From contig JAISQC010000062.1 in NCBI GenBank assembly GCA_031274465.1, forward strand, positions 1 to 12,110: a stretch of DNA of 12,110 nucleotides. The letters are read 5' to 3'. This document shows positions 6,414 through 12,110 of this stretch, one piece after another. The position numbers and the translations under genes are program-made. The notes beneath the pieces are model-generated. The model searched no databases, had not been told where the DNA came from, and saw only the letters and a list, made by a program, of their open reading frames with translations. How positions within the stretch are numbered: position 1 is the first letter of the stretch; the number at the start of each line of letters is the position of its first letter. The DNA is from Synergistaceae bacterium (GTDB lineage: Bacteria > Synergistota > Synergistia > Synergistales > Synergistaceae).

Positions 6414-7541
6414 GTGGATCGGCGCGCATACGAGTCCAGGCTGAGGAGGGTCGCGTCCGTATTGTCCAGTCCAGGCAATTTCCAGGCCGGAGCGTTCATA
6501 GCGGTCTGTCAGGACGGCGAAGGCTGGGAGGATATTTTTTATCTGTCCGGCTTTTTCGGGACGTCGGGCGCCTTGGTAGTCACTCCCGAGGACTCGGTGC
6601 TGTTCGTCGATTCGAGATACATCGAGCTGGCAGGCGAGACATGCGCCTGCAAATTCATGTCGTGCGCCACGTGCGGGCAGCTCACGCCGATGAGGGCGGC
6701 CGTAGCCTACGCCACCGGCTGCAAGCCGGAGAGGGTCGCCTTCGGCGGAAGGAAGCTGACGTACTCTTCTTATCGCGAGCTCTACAGCTTGTTCGGAGGC
6801 AACATCAAGCTGGTGGACTATTCGAACGTGCTGATGAACATGAGGCGCAGGAAGAGCTACGAGGAGACCGTCAAAATACGGGAAGCCATCGATGTCGCGA
6901 CCAGGGCTTTCGCCGCCGCCCTTGCGGAGACGTCCGAAGGCGTCACCGAGCGCAACTTCGCCGCGACGCTGGAGTACATGGCACGCACCGGGGGCGGGGA
7001 CTTCGCGAACCTCGTTCCCGTGATCGTGTCGAGCGGGGTGAGGACATCGATGCCGCACGCCCCCCCAACCGAAAAAAAATTCGAGAGGGGAGACCTCGTG
7101 ATGGCTGATTTCTGCGTGAGAAGGGGCGGATACGTCTGCGACATTACGAGAATGTTTTCCATCGGCGAGCCGTCGCACGAGATATGCTCGCTCTATTCGC
7201 TGGTGCGCTGGGCCCAGGAGGAAGCGGCTGCCTTGGTGGCGCCGGGACGGGCGGCGCGCGAGCTGGACGCGGCTTCCCGCGAGGTCATGGAAGGCGCGTC
7301 GCTCGGCGATTATTTCACCCATGGGCTGGGGCATGGGATAGGGGTGTCGGTCCACGAGATGCCGTCGATCAATCAGTTCTCGAACGCCCTGCTGACGGAA
7401 GGCGACGTCATAACGCTGGAACCCGGGTTCTACAAGCCGGGCTGGGGCGGGATGAGAGTGGAGGATGATTATTTGGTAACTAAAACAGGCGCGGTGAGGC
7501 TGACAGACACCCTCAGCAGAGAGCTGTTCGTGGTAGGCTGA
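6414..7541 (+). CDS. M24-family metallopeptidase (Xaa-Pro aminopeptidase/dipeptidase type)
   Basis: 375-residue cytoplasmic peptidase expected to remove N-terminal residues next to proline or split Xaa-Pro dipeptides. The N-terminal creatinase-like domain (about 1-140) precedes a pita-bread catalytic domain. All five metal ligands are present: Asp232 in VMADF, Asp243 in CDITRMF, His307 in HGLGHGIG, Glu336 in LEPGFY and Glu350 in RVEDDY. Additional conserved histidines are His215 (MPHAPP) and His314. The short two-domain form fits the Bacillus YqhT/PapA group rather than the longer E. coli PepP. The start is GTG two bases after the preceding stop, with a weak AGGT site. Tracts of seven C (7060-7066) and eight A (7072-7079) lie close together in the gene. 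The family is certain; whether the activity is aminopeptidase or dipeptidase cannot be read from the sequence. Confidence 0.93.
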   Translation: MDRRAYESRLRRVASVLSSPGNFQAGAFIAVCQDGEGWEDIFYLSGFFGTSGALVVTPEDSVLFVDSRYIELAGETCACKFMSCATCGQLTPMRAAVAYATGCKPERVAFGGRKLTYSSYRELYSLFGGNIKLVDYSNVLMNMRRRKSYEETVKIREAIDVATRAFAAALAETSEGVTERNFAATLEYMARTGGGDFANLVPVIVSSGVRTSMPHAPPTEKKFERGDLVMADFCVRRGGYVCDITRMFSIGEPSHEICSLYSLVRWAQEEAAALVAPGRAARELDAASREVMEGASLGDYFTHGLGHGIGVSVHEMPSINQFSNALLTEGDVITLEPGFYKPGWGGMRVEDDYLVTKTGAVRLTDTLSRELFVVG

Positions 7542-7557
7542 TGCGGGGGTGGCTCAT

Positions 7558-7632
7558 TTGAAAGAAATCTTGAATCCCGCCGGCTGGATGAGCGCGGAGG
7601 AACGGCGCGCCGGAAGATGTCGCTCAAAGTGA
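7558..7632 (+). CDS. Short ORF in the gap before mltG (leader peptide or displaced MltG N-terminus)
   Basis: A 24-codon ORF begins at TTG (7558) five bases after GGGGGTGG (7545-7552). It ends at TGA 7630-7632, 16 bases inside mltG in a different frame. An upstream GTG (7549) would add three codons. The product contains the charged stretch MSAEERRAGR. It could be a coupling leader that brings ribosomes to the mltG start, or the true cytoplasmic N-terminus of MltG separated by a one-base frameshift. No function is recognised, and it may be untranslated. Confidence 0.25.
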   Translation: MKEILNPAGWMSAEERRAGRCRSK

Positions 7633-8636
7633 GTAAAATCCATTCTGGCGTGGTCCGGCTGACGCTTTTCGCGGCGGCGCTGTCATTCGGCATTTTGGGG
7701 ATATTTCTCGAAACTAGGCGGGAGCTCATTCCCGAGGCAGTCGGCGAGGAGATATCGGTCCTCATCCTTCCGGGGCAAAGCGCATACGAAGTTGCGGAAA
7801 ATTTCGAGACGATGGGCGCCGTTTCGAGCGCGCGCGAATTTGCCAGGCAGATGGCTAAAATCGGCATCGACAAGAGACTGCTGCCTGGGGCGTACAGGGT
7901 CATCGCCGGCGTTCCGAAAGACGTGGCGGCCCAGCTTGCCGCCATGAGGCCGGAGGTCCCGAGCGCGACGATCCTGCCCGGCGCCCTTTTTGAGGAAATT
8001 GCGGCGTCGTTCGGGAGGCCGGACGGGGAAGAGCTCCTCTCTGGCGCGTTGGAGAAGAGCGATAACTTTCCGAGCGGGCTGCGGCCCCTCCTGCCGGAAG
8101 ATCTGAAGGGCAGGGTGGTTTTCCTCGCTCCCGAGACGTATTTCCTCAACCCGGGCGATTCATGCGCCGACGAGCTCGTCAGCGCCGCGTCCGGCATGTG
8201 GTGGAAGCGGCACGGCGAAATGGTTCCAGAGGGGGCGACGAGCGCGGACATCTCATCGCTTGGAATCCTCGCGTCCATCGTGCAGAAGGAGGCGCTGGTC
8301 GATTCCGACCGGCCTATCATAGCGGGGGTATTCAACAACAGGCTCAAGCTCGGCATGCCGCTCCAATCGTGCGCCACGGTGGTTCACGCATGGCGCCTCC
8401 GCGGTGTCAAAATCACCTCGGTGAGTTATAATGACGTCAAGGTCGATTCGCCCTTCAACACATACGAGCGCAAGGGGCTTCCACCTGAGAACATAGGGGT
8501 CCCGTCGGAAAGCTCGTGGAACGCGGCGCTTCGCCCCGACGACACTGATATGCTGTTTTTTTTCGCCCGCGGCGACGGAAGCCACGTGTTTACTCGCACC
8601 TATAAGGATCATTTGGAGGCGCAGAAGAAAAAGTGA
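7617..8636 (+). CDS. mltG: Endolytic murein transglycosylase MltG (YceG family)
   Basis: 339-residue inner-membrane enzyme that cleaves nascent peptidoglycan glycan strands and is thought to end strand growth. One transmembrane helix lies at about 12-31, giving a cytoplasmic N-terminus and a periplasmic body. A LysM-like region follows (about 45-110, including LPGQSAYEVA). The catalytic domain has ILASIVQKEA with Glu225 as the catalytic acid, VFNNRLKLGMPLQS (238-251), DSPFNTYERKGLPP (277-290) and the C-terminal LFFFARGDGSHVFTRTY segment, all family hallmarks. The cytoplasmic N-terminus is short and the ATG at 7617 has no well-spaced ribosome binding site (GGAGG is 16 bases away), so the true start may differ (see the short ORF at 7558). 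A run of eight T occurs at 8556-8563. It lies seven bases before the next gene. Confidence 0.94.
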   Translation: MSLKVSKIHSGVVRLTLFAAALSFGILGIFLETRRELIPEAVGEEISVLILPGQSAYEVAENFETMGAVSSAREFARQMAKIGIDKRLLPGAYRVIAGVPKDVAAQLAAMRPEVPSATILPGALFEEIAASFGRPDGEELLSGALEKSDNFPSGLRPLLPEDLKGRVVFLAPETYFLNPGDSCADELVSAASGMWWKRHGEMVPEGATSADISSLGILASIVQKEALVDSDRPIIAGVFNNRLKLGMPLQSCATVVHAWRLRGVKITSVSYNDVKVDSPFNTYERKGLPPENIGVPSESSWNAALRPDDTDMLFFFARGDGSHVFTRTYKDHLEAQKKK

Positions 8637-8643
8637 CGGAGCG

Positions 8644-8904
8644 GTGACGGGTTTGGCTGGACTGGTCAGGTTTGCGCTGAAGGCGCCAAAGGAAGAAATC
8701 TGTTACATGAGCTGGACCATAGACGCGTACGAGGGCGTGGCCTTCCTTCAAAACGAGGGCGAGGATGGGGTTGTCTCCATATTTTGCCCGCCGGAATACA
8801 GCGCCGAAACGGAGAGGATAATAGCCTCGTTCGAGTCGGAAGGCATAACGATAGAGCGATATGGATCTTTTCAAACGGGGGATCGTGGAAATGAGCTTGT
8901 CTGA
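8644..8904 (+). CDS. Small conserved-looking hypothetical protein, possibly DUF4911 family
   Basis: 86-residue protein with no signal peptide or membrane segment and mixed alpha/beta character. Recognisable stretches are EEICYMSWTIDAYEGVAFL near residues 17-35 and VVSIFCPPEYSAE near 43-55. The pattern of an initial strand, a body on which residues 28-45 resemble a ferredoxin-like or ACT-type fold, and a final helix reminds me of DUF4911, a small uncharacterised family, but this is recall, not a search. Start GTG 8644 has GGAG only two bases before it; TTG 8653 in the same frame has better spacing (11). The gene sits seven bases after mltG and overlaps the tldD start by 14 bases. This strongly suggests it is translated as part of the operon. 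Function unknown. Confidence 0.75.
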   Translation: MTGLAGLVRFALKAPKEEICYMSWTIDAYEGVAFLQNEGEDGVVSIFCPPEYSAETERIIASFESEGITIERYGSFQTGDRGNELV

Positions 8905-10261
8905 TATCAGGGAGATAATTTCGGAGATCAAGGGGGTTGACAACGCCGATCTGTACGCCGCTAAAGGCGAGTCCCATTCGATTAAATTCGAGGACGGCAG
9001 GATGGACACGACCTCGTCATCTCAAGCCGAAGGTCTGGGCGTCCGCGTCGTGATCGGGGACAATTCGGTCTACGCCCACACCATGGGTACCAAGATGTCG
9101 GACGCGAGGTCCGCAATCGCCGAGCTCTCGGACATGTCCGGCATAGGCATCTCCCCGTGCGGGGGCGACGGCGAGCTGATGCGGGAAGCTGATTTGCGGG
9201 CCTCCCCGCCAGATATCGGATTCCTTCACGACTTGGACTCCAAACTGCGCGGCGAGTGCAAATGCCTGAGGCAGGTGACTTTTCGCTACAGGACATCGAG
9301 GAAGTCCGTGCTGATTGTGCGAAAAGACGGCTCAGTGGCGCTCGACGAGAGGGCGTACACGTCTTTTTCCGCTTCTGTGGTGCTGGAGCGCGACGGAGCG
9401 GTGGAGACCGGCTACGAGTCGCGCTCGCTGAAGCTCGGGATGGGGGATTTCTGGTCCGACCGCGGCGCCGGCGAGCCGGGAACGCCGGAAGGCATCGCCA
9501 TGGCCGCACTGGAGCGAGGGCTTGCAATGCTTGACGCAGTGATGTGCCCGGCGGGCACGATGACGGTTCTGCTGGACGGCGCCGCCGGAGGCGCGATGAT
9601 ACACGAGGCTTGCGGCCATGGGCTGGAGGCCGACATAGTGCAAAAGGATTTCTCGACTTTCCGCGACAAGCTCGGCGAGCAGGTTGCCGGCCCCATCGTC
9701 ACGATAATCGACGACGCCACGCTGCCTGGGGCATGGGGCTCGTATGCGTTCGACGACGAGGGGAACCCGGCGGCGCGGAACGTCCTCATAGAAAACGGGA
9801 TACTCATGTCCTACATGACGGACATGCTTTCGGCCAAAAGAGGAGGGCTGCCCGTGACCGGAAATGGGCGGCGCGAGTCATACCACCACCTTCCCTTGCC
9901 GCGTATGAGCAACACTTACGTGGCCCCGGGCGAGAGTTCGTTCGGCGATATGCTGTGCGGCATGGGGCGGGGGCTGCTGGTCAAAAAGATGGGCGGCGGG
10001 GAGGTCAACCCAACGTCGGGGGATTTCGTGTTCCAGGTCACCGAGGGCTATCTGGTGGACGGAGGCAAAGTCGGCCCGGCGGTGAAGGGCGCGACCCTTG
10101 CGGGCAACGGGCCTTCGGCCCTGTGGAACATCGCGGCAGTCGGCGACAAGCTGTCTCTCGACCCGGGGACTTGCGGCAAATCCGGGCAGGGAGTGCCGGT
10201 GACCGACGGGCAGCCGTCGCTTTTGATCAAAAACCTCACTGTCGGAGGCGCCGACGCGTAA
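8891..10261 (+). CDS. tldD: TldD-type zinc metalloprotease (TldD/PmbA family)
   Basis: 456-residue cytoplasmic protein of the family whose TldD-TldE heterodimer degrades unfolded peptides, matures microcin-type peptides and affects gyrase inhibitors. The zinc motif HEACGH (238-243; His238, Glu239, His243) matches the HExxxH of TldD, and Cys428 in TCGKSGQGVPV matches the third ligand. Conserved stretches GHGLEAD, GDFVF and TEGYLVDGG support the call. These motifs distinguish it from TldE/PmbA, the partner that lacks them. No tldE is in the window. The ATG at 8891 is preferred over 8861 because GGGGGA lies eight bases upstream; it overlaps the preceding small gene. Length is somewhat below E. 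coli TldD (about 480). Next comes ftsK with a one-base gap. Confidence 0.92.
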   Translation: MSLSDIREIISEIKGVDNADLYAAKGESHSIKFEDGRMDTTSSSQAEGLGVRVVIGDNSVYAHTMGTKMSDARSAIAELSDMSGIGISPCGGDGELMREADLRASPPDIGFLHDLDSKLRGECKCLRQVTFRYRTSRKSVLIVRKDGSVALDERAYTSFSASVVLERDGAVETGYESRSLKLGMGDFWSDRGAGEPGTPEGIAMAALERGLAMLDAVMCPAGTMTVLLDGAAGGAMIHEACGHGLEADIVQKDFSTFRDKLGEQVAGPIVTIIDDATLPGAWGSYAFDDEGNPAARNVLIENGILMSYMTDMLSAKRGGLPVTGNGRRESYHHLPLPRMSNTYVAPGESSFGDMLCGMGRGLLVKKMGGGEVNPTSGDFVFQVTEGYLVDGGKVGPAVKGATLAGNGPSALWNIAAVGDKLSLDPGTCGKSGQGVPVTDGQPSLLIKNLTVGGADA

Positions 10262-10262
10262 G

Positions 10263-12110
10263 ATGGCGAGCAAACGCAGGAACGCCGACAAGCCGCTGCG
10301 GTCCGATCCAAAGACGGCTTCCCGGCCGCCCCAAAAGGATTTTCTTAAATTCTGGGCTGAAAAAATTTACGGCATGTCTGATCGCTTTGCCCTGTGGTTT
10401 ACGATAGGCGCGGTGCTGTTGCTGCTGGTCGATGTTTACCTCATAGCGAGCGTGCTGACCGACGTCACCGGTCATTTCGGCATGCTGGTCAAGGATTGGA
10501 TGATACTCCGGCTTGGCGGCGGGGTCTTGATTTTCCTGATGTTCCTGCTGTACCTCTGCATGTCTTTGATCTCCGGCCGCCGCGTGCCCCACCCCTTCAA
10601 TCAGACGGTCGGGATGCTGTTGCTTTATTTCTGCGTCGCCCTCACGCTCGGGCTGTTAGAAATGCCGCCCGCGATGTTCAGGCCCAGGGCCGGTTCGGTT
10701 CTGGACGCCGGCAAGGCCGGCCTCTCCGTGGCAGTCTGGCTTTATTCCAACCTGGGGCCGCTTGGCACCATGCTTGTCGGCATGGCGGCGATTTCGTTCA
10801 CTCTCTACTCCTTTGGGTTCACCGCGCCGTTCCAGTCCATGATCGGCTATCTTGCCGAAGCGTCGCGCCGCGCGTTTGAGAAAAAAGACAAGCCCGTTCC
10901 CGATTTTCCTGAAGGCGGCGTCGAGGCGGAAAGCGAGCCGGAGGGCGAAGAGCCGTCATACGAGGGCGCCGACGATGATTGCGGCGAAGATTCGGATTGC
11001 GGCCCCGACGGCCCTGATACTGAGCTTCCATCGCCGGTCGAGGTGGAGGCGGTGGACGAGATGGAGCTTGGAGAGGACGGCGATGCCCCGCCGGGGCAAT
11101 TTCCGCCCCCTTTCGACGTGTACGGAAAGGCGGGCGACGATGACGATGGAATAACCGCTGAGATGGCGCGCCCTTGGGGCGAACGGATAATCGCGTCTTT
11201 GGGGCAGTTCGGCGTCGAGGCGGAGCTTTCGGACATCCTGATAGGGCCGACTGTGATTCAGTTCCGCGTCCAACCCCTTCCGGGCGTCAAGGTGAACAAA
11301 ATAGTCGCGCTGGCGAACGACCTGGCCATGACTCTGGCGGTGGCGAGCCTGAGGGTGGAGGCGCCCATCCCAGGGCACCCGTTCGTGGGCATAGAGATAC
11401 CGAACCCCAAGCGCAGGGGCATCACCATTCGCTCCATAATCGAAGAGGACGAGTACCAGAACACCGACCGAAGCCTTCCTCTGCCGATGGGAGTCACGAT
11501 AAACGGAGACCCTCTCGTGATCGGCCTCGAAGACCTTCCCCACCTTCTCGTGGCTGGCACTACGGGGTCGGGCAAGAGCGTGTTCGTCAACGCCTGCATT
11601 GTGGGGCTCTGCTCGATGCGCAGGCCCGACGAGCTGAAGATGGTGCTCGTCGACCCAAAACGTGTCGAAATGGCGGTATACGAGAAATTGCCGCACATAC
11701 TGACCCCTCCGGTGACAGACCCCAAGAAGGCGGTCCACGCGCTCGGGTGGGCAATACGCGAAATGGAGCGTAGGTATTCGATGTTTGCGGCCTCCCGCGT
11801 CCGAAACCTGACTTCCTACAATGAAATGATGATCCCCAAAAACAGGCTCCCCCACATCGTGATAGTGGTGGATGAGCTGGCTGACCTCATGATGACCGCA
11901 GCCAAGGAGGTCGAGGAATACATATGCCGCCTGGCGCAGATGGCGCGCGCGACCGGGATACACCTCATGCTCGCGACCCAGCGCCCGTCGGTCAACGTCA
12001 TCACCGGCCTGATCAAGGCCAACGTCCCTGCGCGCGTCGCTTTCACTCTCCCTTCGATGATGGACTCGCGCACGATAATAGACTCAGGGGGGGCGGAAAA
12101 ACTGCTCGGC
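10263..12110 (+). CDS. ftsK: DNA translocase FtsK (SpoIIIE family), 3' end outside the window
   Basis: The visible 616 codons are open to the window edge. Four membrane segments lie at about 43-63, 83-104, 115-133 and 165-187, anchoring the protein at the division site. A strongly acidic linker (about 205-300, with runs of Asp and Glu) leads to the alpha-beta motor. The Walker A motif GTTGSGKS is at 432-439 and Walker B IVIVVDE at 532-538, followed by the ATQRPS segment (571-576) and SGGAEKLLG at the edge. The beta-domain end and the DNA-reading gamma winged helix are not seen. FtsK pumps chromosome termini through the septum and activates XerCD recombination at dif. The ATG at 10263 starts one base after the tldD stop; GGAGG is 14 bases upstream, so the site is imperfect. 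The linker is short, closer to SpoIIIE than E. coli FtsK. Confidence 0.95.
   Translation, partial: MASKRRNADKPLRSDPKTASRPPQKDFLKFWAEKIYGMSDRFALWFTIGAVLLLLVDVYLIASVLTDVTGHFGMLVKDWMILRLGGGVLIFLMFLLYLCMSLISGRRVPHPFNQTVGMLLLYFCVALTLGLLEMPPAMFRPRAGSVLDAGKAGLSVAVWLYSNLGPLGTMLVGMAAISFTLYSFGFTAPFQSMIGYLAEASRRAFEKKDKPVPDFPEGGVEAESEPEGEEPSYEGADDDCGEDSDCGPDGPDTELPSPVEVEAVDEMELGEDGDAPPGQFPPPFDVYGKAGDDDDGITAEMARPWGERIIASLGQFGVEAELSDILIGPTVIQFRVQPLPGVKVNKIVALANDLAMTLAVASLRVEAPIPGHPFVGIEIPNPKRRGITIRSIIEEDEYQNTDRSLPLPMGVTINGDPLVIGLEDLPHLLVAGTTGSGKSVFVNACIVGLCSMRRPDELKMVLVDPKRVEMAVYEKLPHILTPPVTDPKKAVHALGWAIREMERRYSMFAASRVRNLTSYNEMMIPKNRLPHIVIVVDELADLMMTAAKEVEEYICRLAQMARATGIHLMLATQRPSVNVITGLIKANVPARVAFTLPSMMDSRTIIDSGGAEKLLG

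Noticed and set aside
6021..7355. 444-residue minus-strand open frame opposite the PurM-like and peptidase genes
   Set aside because: It spans the junction of two convincing genes antisense, and its composition is that of a shadow frame with no recognisable domain.
10956..11963. 335-residue minus-strand open frame opposite ftsK
   Set aside because: It is antisense to the conserved FtsK motor, including Walker A and B, and has no motif of its own.
1..12110. Mobile element, phage, toxin-antitoxin or defence system
   Set aside because: All recognised genes are housekeeping, base composition looks even, and no integrase, transposase or inverted terminal repeats were seen despite the tRNA gene at the left edge.

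Overview
The window looks like ordinary chromosomal core DNA of a high-GC anaerobic bacterium. It contains ten confidently recognised protein genes, one tRNA gene, one small hypothetical gene and one doubtful short ORF. The gene content is a DegP-type protease, a fused transketolase, TrmI, QueH, a PurM/HypE-like protein, an M24 peptidase, MltG, a small protein resembling DUF4911, TldD and FtsK. That content, the very tight packing, and the use of GTG and TTG starts with GGAGG-type ribosome binding sites suggest the phylum Synergistota (Synergistaceae). This assignment is inference from remembered family resemblance; no search was run.

Left part (1-487). On the minus strand lie a tRNA with anticodon CAT (4-80) and, upstream of it, a small [4Fe-4S] ferredoxin gene (108-293). 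Each has a readable sigma70-type promoter. The ferredoxin promoter (-35 TTGACG, 17 bp, -10 TAGAAT) faces away from the protease gene and is directly abutted by a perfect 15-bp tandem repeat (351-380).

Protease unit (423-2013). A DegP/HtrA-family serine protease with two PDZ domains has its own promoter (TTGATA, 16 bp, TATAAT). It ends in a textbook rho-independent terminator. A second, unrelated 15-bp tandem repeat sits between the stop codon and the terminator.

Long plus-strand operon (2092 to the window end). The order is tkt, trmI, queH, a PurM-like gene, an Xaa-Pro-type peptidase, (a short ORF), mltG, a small protein, tldD and ftsK. Genes touch or overlap at most junctions (TAG-ATG, ATGCGTGA, ATGA), and no internal terminator or convincing promoter was seen, so this reads as one transcript with translational coupling. 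It mixes pentose-phosphate metabolism, tRNA modification (m1A58 and queuosine), peptide and protein processing (M24 peptidase, TldD), peptidoglycan processing (MltG) and chromosome segregation at division (FtsK, cut by the window edge just before its arginine-rich GRGDML region).

No mobile element, CRISPR array, phage gene or defence system is visible. The points most worth a second look are the paired repeat at the ferredoxin promoter, the orphan PurM/HypE-like protein that lacks the C-terminal cysteine of true HypE, the odd start region of mltG, the small uncharacterised protein between mltG and tldD, and the homopolymer tracts of 7-8 bases in several of these genes.
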